From positions 1 to 5,946 of the forward strand of contig CAIWCQ010000312.1 in NCBI GenBank assembly GCA_903911165.1: a DNA stretch of 5,946 bases, read 5' to 3'. The stretch is from an uncultured Actinomycetes bacterium. GTDB taxonomy: Bacteria; Actinomycetota; Actinomycetes; Mycobacteriales; Mycobacteriaceae. The notes beneath the pieces were generated by a model that saw only the letters and a program-made list of their open reading frames with translations, did no database searches and had not been told where the DNA came from. Of the stretch, positions 1-5,454 are shown piece by piece; the first letter of the stretch is position 1, and every line of letters begins with the position of its first letter. Position numbers and translations under genes: made by a program.

Positions 1-61
1 CACCCGCCCCGAGGAGCTGGACAGCGTGGAGCGGCGCCTCGCGTGCGTTGGCCTGTCTGAC

Positions 62-170
62 AGTGGTTTGGGCTTGGGGAGGGCATGGGGTTTAGTAGGG
101 CGTGGGGTGTAGGGACAGCGTGCCGCTCGTGCGTTGTTATGAGCGGAGGATTTGGGTCTTATTGGGGAGG
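62..170 (-). terminator. C-rich, G-poor RNA region, possible Rho-dependent terminator
   Basis: Read as RNA from the minus strand, this region downstream of yrbEB is rich in C and poor in G. In the 50 bases 61-110 the transcript would have 27 C and only 4 G. Such C-over-G segments are what Rho loads onto, and mycobacteria rely heavily on Rho. No hairpin followed by a U-run was found after yrbEB, which fits Rho-dependent ending. This is inference from composition only. Confidence 0.3.
70..114 (+). other. Potential G-quadruplex: seven G-runs on the plus strand
   Basis: Runs of three or four G lie at 70-72, 76-79, 81-83, 87-90, 98-100, 104-107 and 112-114, with loops of 3, 1, 3, 7, 3 and 4 bases. 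This satisfies the usual G3+N1-7 quadruplex pattern with three runs to spare. The G-rich strand is the template strand for any transcript running out of the yrbE genes, so a folded structure could stall polymerase and help end transcription. The pattern is seen directly; folding and function are inferred. Confidence 0.5.
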
Positions 171-195
171 GCATGCGGCCGTTTCGGGTTCGGAT

Positions 196-216
196 CGGTC
201 GGCCGGGCCCGGACCG
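196..216 (-). terminator. Weak GC hairpin after yrbEB
   Basis: CGGTC (196-200) can pair with GACCG (212-216), with two further G-C pairs possible across a single-base bulge. The hairpin begins 24 bp past the yrbEB stop. There is no U-run on its 3' side, so it is not a classic intrinsic terminator; a U-less hairpin terminator or simple GC-rich chance pairing are both possible. Confidence 0.2.
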
Positions 217-239
217 AGGTTTCGCGTCACATCTTCTCC

Positions 240-1097
240 CTATCCGGACAGGTTGAAGTTGCCGTTGGAACCGTAGACCGCCAGCGACACGAATAATGTC
301 ACTGACACCACCACGATCAGAGACGTTCGCACCGCGTTACCGACCGCCACCCCCACACCGGAGGGTCCGCCGGCGGCGAAGTAGCCGAAGTAGGTGTGAA
401 TCAACAGGATGGTGATCGCCATCAGCACTGCTTGGAGAAACGACCACAGCAGGTCGATCGGGTTGAGGAAGGTGTCGAAGTAGTGGTTGTACAGGCCGCG
501 AGACTGGCCGAACAGCACCACCGTGACGAACTGGCTGGCCAAAAACGACAGGATGACCGCGATGGCGTACAACGGCGTGATGGCGATCATTCCCGCCACC
601 AGTCGGGTCGACACCAGGTACTCAATCGGGCGAATGCCCATCGACTCCAGGGCGTCGATCTCCTCATTGATGCGCATCGCCCCGAGTTGAGCGGTCACCC
701 CGGCACCGAAAGTCGCCGCCAGGCCGATGCCGGCCACCACCGGCGCAGCGATCCGGACGTTAATGAAGGCGGCCAGGAAGCCGGTCAATGCCTCGATACC
801 GATGTTGCCCAGCGAGGAGTAACCCTGGATCGCCAGCGTTCCACCCGCCGCGAGGGTGAGAAAGCCGACGATCGCGACAGTACCGCCGATCATTGCCAAT
901 GTTCCTGCACCCATGGAGATTTCGGCGATGAGACGAATGATCTCGGTGCGGTAGCGCACCATCGCCTGCGGCACTCCGGCGATCGCCTTGCCGTAGAACA
1001 GGGTGTGGTCACCGATGCGGCTGAAGAAGCCTGCGGGCCGGCGGAATTCGCGGAACAGCCGCGGATAGTTGGTGCGAAGCACGGTGAGTGATCCCAC
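240..1097 (-). CDS. yrbEB: YrbEB-like Mce permease (MlaE family)
   Basis: Integral membrane permease subunit of an Mce-type ABC lipid importer. With YrbEA it should form the inner-membrane channel, driven by an ATPase (MceG/Mkl type) usually encoded elsewhere. The 285-residue protein is of normal length for the family. It carries the MlaE/YrbE signature NEEIDALESMGI (residues 144-155), taken to be the cytoplasmic coupling loop. Hydrophobic stretches lie near residues 63-90, 117-140, 165-197, 217-240 and 257-275. The segment around GGPSGVGVAVGNAVRTS (243-259) and the C-terminal AVYG..GNFNLSG are typical of actinobacterial YrbEB proteins. The start is GTG at 1097, 4 bp after the yrbEA stop, so the two are almost certainly translated from one message; the Shine-Dalgarno is weak. 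Oddity: no mceA follows in the next 239 bp. Which mce operon number this corresponds to cannot be told. Confidence 0.93.
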   Translation of the reverse strand: MGSLTVLRTNYPRLFREFRRPAGFFSRIGDHTLFYGKAIAGVPQAMVRYRTEIIRLIAEISMGAGTLAMIGGTVAIVGFLTLAAGGTLAIQGYSSLGNIGIEALTGFLAAFINVRIAAPVVAGIGLAATFGAGVTAQLGAMRINEEIDALESMGIRPIEYLVSTRLVAGMIAITPLYAIAVILSFLASQFVTVVLFGQSRGLYNHYFDTFLNPIDLLWSFLQAVLMAITILLIHTYFGYFAAGGPSGVGVAVGNAVRTSLIVVVSVTLFVSLAVYGSNGNFNLSG

Positions 1098-1101
1098 GGC
1101 C

Positions 1102-1911
1102 CTAACCCGTCGTCAATCGGATGCCGATGGCGGTGACCACCACGTTGACCACGAACAGCGCCATGAAGGCGTACACCACTGTCTCATTGACGGCATTGCC
1201 GACCGCCTTGGCGCCGCCGCCGGAGATCATCAATCCGCGGTAGCAGGCCACCAGTCCGGCGATCAGTCCGAACAGTGCGGCCTTCACGCACGAGATGATC
1301 ACCTCGGGAACGCCGGTCAGCAGGGTAATGCCGGCCGCGAACGCGCCCGGGTTCACATCTTGGACAAACACCGAGAACACGTAACCGCCCAGGATGCCGA
1401 TGATGACCACCAGCGAGTTGAGCAGCAGGGCCACCAGGCCCGATGCCAGCACGCGCGGCGTCACCAGTCGCTGAACCGGATTGATGCCCAGGACCTCCAT
1501 GGCGTCGATCTCTTCACGAATGGTGCGCGACCCCAGGTCCGCACACATCGCCGTAGCGCCCGCTCCGGCCACGATCAGCACGGTCACCAGGGGGCCCACC
1601 TGTGTCACCGCGCCGAACGCCGCTCCGGCGCCGGAGAGGTCCGCAGCCCCGAGCTCGCGCAGCAGGATGTTGAGGGTGAAACTGACCAGCACCGTGAACG
1701 GGATCGCAACCAGCAGGGTGGGCGCCAGTGAGACCCGGGCGACAAACCAGGCCTGCTCCAGGAATTCCCGCCACTGAAACGGCCGCTGGAAAATGAAGCG
1801 AATGGAATCGGCCGACATGGCGAAGAAGCCCCCGATGGCCTGCATTGGACCTGATGCGCCCTTGCTGAGCGCAATGCCCGGAGACCAATGATCCGCGGCC
1901 TTGTTCGCCAT
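1102..1911 (-). CDS. yrbEA: YrbEA-like Mce permease (MlaE family)
   Basis: First permease subunit of an Mce-type lipid/sterol importer and first gene of this minus-strand operon. The 269-residue product matches the family over its whole length. It has the N-terminal RPFQWREFLEQAWFVARV region (43-60), the coupling-loop signature REEIDAMEVLGINP (132-145), and the conserved CYRGL and AVNETVV segments (223-227 and 240-246). Hydrophobic segments lie at about 61-84, 100-122, 152-184, 204-224 and 243-264. The ATG at 1911 is chosen because an in-frame TGA lies seven codons upstream. A purine-rich AGGGAG sits 13 bp before it, a rather long spacing. A later start at Met23 would still keep the family core. 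Substrate is unknown: Mce systems carry fatty acids (Mce1) or cholesterol (Mce4). The neighbouring SDR is divergent, unlike mce4 in M. tuberculosis, where hsd4A is co-directional. Confidence 0.94.
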   Translation of the reverse strand: MANKAADHWSPGIALSKGASGPMQAIGGFFAMSADSIRFIFQRPFQWREFLEQAWFVARVSLAPTLLVAIPFTVLVSFTLNILLRELGAADLSGAGAAFGAVTQVGPLVTVLIVAGAGATAMCADLGSRTIREEIDAMEVLGINPVQRLVTPRVLASGLVALLLNSLVVIIGILGGYVFSVFVQDVNPGAFAAGITLLTGVPEVIISCVKAALFGLIAGLVACYRGLMISGGGAKAVGNAVNETVVYAFMALFVVNVVVTAIGIRLTTG

Positions 1912-1931
1912 ACGCGTGTGCGATCTCCCTC

Positions 1932-1979
1932 ACTGAAACGTTTTCCGCTGGGTTTTCAGTACTGTTCCACTGTGTTTTC
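1932..1979. promoter_or_regulatory. AT-rich repeat cluster, possible operator between divergent operons
   Basis: This AT-rich block just upstream of yrbEA contains a perfect 7-bp inverted repeat, ACTGAAA (1932-1938) and TTTCAGT (1954-1960), whose arms are centred 22 bp apart, about two helical turns. The palindrome CAGTACTG lies at 1957-1964. CTGGGTTTTC (1948-1957) recurs as CTGTGTTTTC (1970-1979), again offset by 22 bp. GTTTTC occurs three times (1940, 1952, 1974). Such dyads commonly bind TetR- or GntR-type repressors, but no regulator gene is present in the window and the sequence does not match the KstR consensus I know. Binding is inferred. Confidence 0.35.
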
Positions 1980-1983
1980 GTAA

Positions 1984-1994
1984 CTTAGGCTAAG
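1984..1994. promoter_or_regulatory. Palindrome CTTAGGCTAAG, possible -10 or regulator core
   Basis: A perfect palindrome with 5-bp arms and a one-base centre. Read on the plus strand it contains TAGGCT, and on the minus strand TAGCCT. Both fit the loose mycobacterial -10 pattern TAnnnT, so it could serve promoters in either direction. Its inner TTAGGCTAA is identical to the core of the IdeR/DtxR iron box, but the flanks match poorly (12 of 19 positions by my alignment). No good -35 was seen for either direction. Confidence 0.25.
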
Positions 1995-2030
1995 AAACCG
2001 CAAAGGGTGCCAGAATCGTATGGAATGGCC

Positions 2031-2111
2031 GCGCGTCGTCCCCCGGCGCGTCGTCCCCCCGCGTCGTCCCCCAGCGGCGTCCCCCCGCGTCGTCCCCCAC
2101 GTCGTCCCCCG
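2031..2111. repeat. Tandem GC-rich repeat, six units of 12-15 bp
   Basis: Six head-to-tail units built on GCGTCGTCCCCC fill the interval between the AT-rich promoter block and the SDR ribosome-binding site. Units are 2031-2045, 2046-2060 (15 bp each), 2061-2073, 2074-2086, 2087-2099 (13 bp each) and 2100-2111 (12 bp). Units 3 and 5 are identical; unit 4 has GCGGCGT in place of GCGTCGT. A reading frame runs through it but looks like repetitive proline-arginine-valine noise. The array probably lies in the SDR 5' untranslated region. It may be a variable-number repeat or a set of protein-binding boxes. Confidence 0.75.
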
Positions 2112-2142
2112 GGCCCATCAAGCCCGCACTCTCGGATCTGAC

Positions 2143-2147
2143 AGGAG
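2143..2147 (+). promoter_or_regulatory. Shine-Dalgarno for the SDR TTG start
   Basis: AGGAG sits 5 bp before TTG at 2153. No in-frame ATG or GTG was seen upstream before the tandem repeat, and this site decides in favour of the TTG start. Confidence 0.6.
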
Positions 2148-2152
2148 CAACC

Positions 2153-2950
2153 TTGCCTCGCTACACCGATCGTCGAGCACTGGTCACCGGCGGCGGCTCG
2201 GGCATCGGACAGGCTTGCGTCTTGCGGATCCTGGCCGAAGGCGGAGCGGTGGCGGCAGCCGACATCAGCGCGGCCGGATTGGCTGACACGCGTGCCCGGG
2301 CCGGTGCCGACGCCGAAATGCTGCACGGCGTCGTGATGGACGTCGGCGACGAGGAGTCGGTCAAGACCGGGGTCCGCGAGGCAGTCGATGCCCTCGGCGG
2401 CCTCGACACGCTGGTCAACGTTGCCGGGATCCTGCGCTCGGCGCACTTCGCCGAAACCACCCTGGCCGATTTCGAGCAAGTTTTGCGGGTCAATCTGGTC
2501 GGCACGTTCCTGGTCACCAGGGAGGCGCTGCCGGCGCTTCGGGCCGGCAACTGTCCGGCGGTGGTCAACTTCAGCTCGACGTCGGCGCATTTCGCCCACC
2601 CGTACATGTCGGCCTATGCCGCCTCCAAGGGGGGCATCCTGGCCATGACACACGCGCTGGCCGCGGAGTACGCCCGGGAGGGCATCCGATTCAACTCGGT
2701 ACAGCCGGGGTCGATCTCCTCCGGCATGACCGACGGCAGCGGAGAGTCCAAGCAGAGCGTCGGGCCCGGCTTTCCCGAGGACGTGAACTACCGTCTGTTC
2801 GCGCGGGTGGCTCCGCTCCTGCGGCTTCCCGACAAGGCAAGCTTCGCCGATCCGGACGCGGTCGCCGCGGTGGTGGCGATGCTGGGCAGTCCCGAGGCGT
2901 TCTTCATCACCGGTACCGAGGTGCGTATCGACGGCGGGGCGCACATGTGA
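2153..2950 (+). CDS. Short-chain dehydrogenase/reductase (classical SDR)
   Basis: Cytoplasmic NAD(P)-dependent oxidoreductase of the classical SDR family, 265 residues, a usual length. The Rossmann glycine motif TGGGSGIG is at residues 12-19. NVAG is at 89-92, catalytic Asn114 is in RVNLVG, Ser142 is in FSSTS, and Tyr155 and Lys159 are in YAASK, so the catalytic tetrad is complete. Asp37 at the end of the second beta strand favours NAD(H) over NADP(H). The C-terminus (ITGTEVRIDGGAHM) is typical of the family. The start is TTG, supported by AGGAG 5 bp upstream and by the glycine motif falling at the normal distance. Substrate cannot be read from sequence: 3-oxoacyl-ACP reductase-like annotations would be generic. 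It is divergent from yrbEA and 80 bp upstream of the ATPase, so it may be transcribed with the transporter. Confidence 0.92.
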   Translation: MPRYTDRRALVTGGGSGIGQACVLRILAEGGAVAAADISAAGLADTRARAGADAEMLHGVVMDVGDEESVKTGVREAVDALGGLDTLVNVAGILRSAHFAETTLADFEQVLRVNLVGTFLVTREALPALRAGNCPAVVNFSSTSAHFAHPYMSAYAASKGGILAMTHALAAEYAREGIRFNSVQPGSISSGMTDGSGESKQSVGPGFPEDVNYRLFARVAPLLRLPDKASFADPDAVAAVVAMLGSPEAFFITGTEVRIDGGAHM

Positions 2951-3017
2951 ACTCGGTTCCTGTTGCGAATGCTGGTGTAATCCGCGAAGGTTGACCGCAC
3001 GACCACCGCGCTTGAGG

Positions 3018-3022
3018 GGAGG
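3018..3022 (+). promoter_or_regulatory. Shine-Dalgarno deciding a CTG start for the ABC ATPase
   Basis: GGAGG within GAGGGGAGGA lies 8 bp before CTG at 3031, an ideal distance. An in-frame TGA at 3013-3015 limits the gene on its 5' side. No ATG, GTG or TTG occurs in frame between that stop and 3112. Confidence 0.6.
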
Positions 3023-3030
3023 ACGGGGTC

Positions 3031-4215
3031 CTGACCAATATTGACGCAGTAACGCTGTCAGCGGCAGACCGCACCGGTCGTGCCGCCAAGGCTGTCATTG
3101 AAATCGACCACGTGACCAAACGGTTCGATGACTACGTCGCAGTCCAAGACGCCGATTTCGCTATCGGCGCCGGTGAGTTCTTCTCGATGCTCGGCCCGTC
3201 CGGATGTGGAAAGACCACCACCTTGCGGATGATCGCCGGGTTCGAGACCCCGACCTCTGGCGCCATCCGCCTCGAGGGTGTGGATGTCTCTCGGGTCGCA
3301 CCGCACAAACGGCACGTCAACACGGTGTTTCAACACTATGCGCTGTTTCCGCACATGACCGTGTGGGACAACGTCGCCTACGGTCCCCGCAGCCAGAAAA
3401 AGGACCGGGCCACCGTTTCCAAGAGCGTCGACGACATGCTCGAGGTGGTGCGACTGACCGAATTCGCCAAACGCAAGCCCGCACAACTGTCCGGCGGCCA
3501 GCAGCAACGGGTTGCACTGGCCCGCGCCCTGGTCAATTACCCCAGTGCCCTGCTCCTCGATGAACCGTTGGGCGCGCTGGACTTGAAACTCCGCCACGTC
3601 ATGCAGTTCGAACTCAAACGAATTCAGCGCGAGGTCGGGATCACGTTCGTCTACGTGACCCACGACCAGGAGGAAGCCCTGACGATGAGTGACCGGATCG
3701 CGGTGATGAACGCCGGTCATGTCGAGCAGATCGGTACTCCCACAGAGATTTACGACCGGCCCGCCTCGGTGTTCGTGGCCGGGTTCATCGGTCAGGCCAA
3801 CCTGTGGTCGGGCCGTCAGACCGGGAGATCCAACCGCGATTACGTCGAGGTCGACGTCTTGGGCACCACGCTGAAGGCACGACCGGGCGATACCACCATC
3901 GAGTCGGGCGGGCAGGCGACCGTGATGGTGCGCCCGGAACGGGTGCGGGTCTCGATGGATCCCCCAACCGCCGACACCGCAGCAGTTCTGGCCAGGGTGG
4001 TCGACCTGACCTTCCAAGGTCCGGTATTGCGACTTTCGCTCATCGCCGCCGACGGCTCGCCGATCGTCGCCCATGTCGGCTCCGAGCAGGAACTGCCGAT
4101 GCTGCGGCCCGGCGACGAGGTCTATGTCGGCTGGTCGCCGGACGCCTTGCTGGTGCTGCCCGCCGCGGACATCCCGACGGCGCAAAACCTCGAGGACCTG
4201 CTCGACGACGATTGA
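3031..4215 (+). CDS. potA: ABC transporter ATPase, PotA-like (spermidine/putrescine type)
   Basis: Nucleotide-binding subunit that powers the adjacent importer from the cytoplasmic side. Numbered from CTG at 3031 (394 residues), it has Walker A GPSGCGKT (55-62), Q-loop Gln101, signature LSGGQ (153-157), Walker B LLLDEP (174-179), D-loop ALD (182-184) and switch His211 in THD. The C-terminal part (about 260-380) is a TOBE-type regulatory domain, as in PotA/MalK-like ATPases. The start is unusual. The first in-frame GTG (3112) falls inside the first beta strand ([10 protein letters not shown]), so starting there would cut the fold; the only good upstream option is CTG at 3031 with GGAGG 8 bp before it. 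CTG at 3055 is a weaker alternative. Next to a PotD-like binding protein and PotB-like permease, polyamine uptake is the likely role; other cationic or small organic substrates remain possible. Confidence 0.93.
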   Translation: MTNIDAVTLSAADRTGRAAKAVIEIDHVTKRFDDYVAVQDADFAIGAGEFFSMLGPSGCGKTTTLRMIAGFETPTSGAIRLEGVDVSRVAPHKRHVNTVFQHYALFPHMTVWDNVAYGPRSQKKDRATVSKSVDDMLEVVRLTEFAKRKPAQLSGGQQQRVALARALVNYPSALLLDEPLGALDLKLRHVMQFELKRIQREVGITFVYVTHDQEEALTMSDRIAVMNAGHVEQIGTPTEIYDRPASVFVAGFIGQANLWSGRQTGRSNRDYVEVDVLGTTLKARPGDTTIESGGQATVMVRPERVRVSMDPPTADTAAVLARVVDLTFQGPVLRLSLIAADGSPIVAHVGSEQELPMLRPGDEVYVGWSPDALLVLPAADIPTAQNLEDLLDDD

Positions 4216-4254
4216 AACCGCCCCCCGAAAGCTCCCCCGCTAGTCGACCGAATG

Positions 4255-4259
4255 AAAGG
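4255..4259 (+). promoter_or_regulatory. Shine-Dalgarno for the binding protein
   Basis: AAAGG lies 7 bp before ATG at 4267. The alternative ATG at 4252 overlaps this site and has no purine-rich motif of its own, so 4267 is preferred. Confidence 0.5.
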
Positions 4260-4266
4260 CAACACC

Positions 4267-5451
4267 ATGGCATCAGAGACTGACCCCCAAGCACTCGCCA
4301 GGATGGCCTCCCGCCGCCGGTTCATCGGCGGTGGAAGCGCCGCGGCGGCGGCGCTGATCCTGGGCCCGGCGTTCCTGGCGGCGTGCAGTTCGGGTGAGAA
4401 GTCCGCGACCGACGCAGCTGCTCCCTCCGTCGCCGACGACGGCAGCCCTGCCACCGGCAAGCTGCGCATCTCAAACTGGCCGCTCTACATGGCGCCCGGC
4501 TTCGTCGCGGCGTTCCAGACCGCCACCGGGTTGACGGTTGATTACAAGGAGGATTTCAACGACAACGAGGAGTGGTTCGCCAAGAACAAGGAGCCGCTGT
4601 CGCGCAAGCAAGACATCGGGGCAGACCTGGTGGTGCCCACCCAGTTCATGATGGCTCGCCTCAAGGGGCTCGGCTGGCTCAACGAGATCAGCGAAACCCG
4701 GTGGACCAACAAGAAGAACCTCCGAACCGATCTGTTGAACGCCAGCGCCGACCCCGGCCGCAAGTTCAGCGCGCCCTACATGTCGGGCATGGTGGGCCTC
4801 GCCTACAACCGGGCGGCGACCAACCGCGACATCACCAAGCTTGATGACCTGTGGGATCCGGCGTTCAAGGGCAAAGTCAGCCTGTTCGCCGACACCCAGG
4901 ACGGGCTGGGCATGTTCCTGCTGGCGCAGGGCGCTGATTTGGACAACCTCCAGACCGCGGACGTCCAGAAGGCCGTTGACGTGATCAAGGAATACAAGGA
5001 CAAGGGTCAGATCCGCCGATTCACCGGCAACGACTATGCCGACGACCTTGCCGCGGGCAATATCGTTGTGGCCCAGGCCTACTCGGGCGACGTGGTGCAG
5101 TTACAGAAGGACAACCCGGACCTGAGGTTCGTGGTACCGGAGTCCGGCGCCACCTCTTTCGTCGACACCATGACGATTCCATACACCACGCAGAACCAGA
5201 AGGCCGCCGAGGAGTGGATCAACTACGTCTATGACCGGGCGAACTACGCCAAACTCGTCGCCGAGACGCAGTACGTGCCGGTCTTGAGCGACATGACCGA
5301 CGATCTCACCAAGATTGACCCGGAACTGGCAGCCAACCCGTTGGTGAACCCGCCGAAGGCGACTCTTGATCTGCTGAAGGCCTGGCCGACCTTGACCGAC
5401 GAGCAGACGACCGACTTCAACAAGGCCTACGCCGCAGTCACCGGCGGCTGA
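4267..5451 (+). CDS. potD: PotD-like substrate-binding lipoprotein with Tat signal
   Basis: Extracytoplasmic solute-binding protein that captures the substrate, most likely a polyamine, and delivers it to the permease. Numbered from ATG 4267 (394 residues), it begins with a twin-arginine motif SRRRFI (15-20), an alanine-rich hydrophobic stretch, and a lipobox LAAC ending at Cys40, so it should be exported folded by Tat and lipid-anchored. The binding domain starts near residue 65. Aligned by eye with E. coli PotD, Trp71 and Tyr74 (NWPLY) match Trp34 and Tyr37. Asp209 and Asp212 match Asp168 and Glu171, and Asp300 matches Asp257. Phe127, Tyr272 and Phe298 replace PotD Tyr85, Trp229 and Trp255. 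The cation-binding acids are therefore kept while the aromatic cage is changed, so substrate preference may differ. An ATG 15 bp upstream would add five residues. It lies 51 bp after the ATPase in the same operon. Confidence 0.92.
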   Translation: MASETDPQALARMASRRRFIGGGSAAAAALILGPAFLAACSSGEKSATDAAAPSVADDGSPATGKLRISNWPLYMAPGFVAAFQTATGLTVDYKEDFNDNEEWFAKNKEPLSRKQDIGADLVVPTQFMMARLKGLGWLNEISETRWTNKKNLRTDLLNASADPGRKFSAPYMSGMVGLAYNRAATNRDITKLDDLWDPAFKGKVSLFADTQDGLGMFLLAQGADLDNLQTADVQKAVDVIKEYKDKGQIRRFTGNDYADDLAAGNIVVAQAYSGDVVQLQKDNPDLRFVVPESGATSFVDTMTIPYTTQNQKAAEEWINYVYDRANYAKLVAETQYVPVLSDMTDDLTKIDPELAANPLVNPPKATLDLLKAWPTLTDEQTTDFNKAYAAVTGG

Positions 5452-5454
5452 CCC

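Larger units (their letters stand above)
19..175. repeat. Degenerate direct duplication (copies 19-87 and 113-175)
   Basis: Two stretches of about 69 and 63 bp share four blocks in the same order. GGACAGCGTG is at 19-28 and 113-122. CGTGCGTTG is at 42-50 and 128-136. TTTGGG is at 67-72 and 151-156. TTGGGGAGGGCATG is at 74-87 and 162-175. The sequence between the blocks has diverged in base and length, so this looks like an old duplication rather than a recent one. The last block resembles a ribosome-binding site followed by ATG, but no convincing reading frame follows either copy. Its function is unknown; it could be a decayed repeat element lying downstream of the yrbE operon. Confidence 0.55.

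Noticed and set aside
2..112. Plus-strand frame open from the left edge to TAG at 110, possible end of a gene entering the window
   Set aside because: Only 36 codons, and the second half is Gly/Leu/Trp-rich because of the G-runs. The first part could be a real C-terminus, but nothing is recognisable.
396..1731. Two plus-strand open frames (396-1091 and 1069-1731) opposite yrbEB and yrbEA
   Set aside because: His-, Gln- and Arg-rich translations typical of antisense frames over membrane-protein genes; both yrbE genes are unmistakable on the minus strand.
1912..2152. KstR operator (TnnAACnnGTTnnA) that would mark a cholesterol regulon
   Set aside because: No match to the consensus was found on reading the divergent region, so membership of the cholesterol regulon is not supported.
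2020..2286. Plus-strand frame starting before the tandem repeat and running into the SDR
   Set aside because: It is out of frame with the SDR and its start is made of repeat-encoded Pro-Arg-Val; the region past 2153 belongs to the SDR.
1985..2944. Minus-strand open frame (319 codons) opposite the SDR and through the tandem repeat
   Set aside because: A GC-driven shadow of the SDR reading frame; it has no recognisable motif and runs through the intergenic repeats.
2991..2996. TTGACC as a -35 box for the ATPase operon
   Set aside because: No TAnnnT-like -10 element is found at 16-19 bp downstream; that position is G-rich Shine-Dalgarno sequence.
3058..4185. Long minus-strand open frame (375 codons) opposite the PotA-like ATPase
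   Set aside because: It mirrors the codon phase of a clear ATPase gene with all its motifs; the translation is low-complexity, rich in Gly, His and Arg, and shows no domain.
4216..4266. Terminator between the ATPase and binding-protein genes
   Set aside because: The C-runs have no pairing partner and there is no T-run; the short gap fits a continuous operon.
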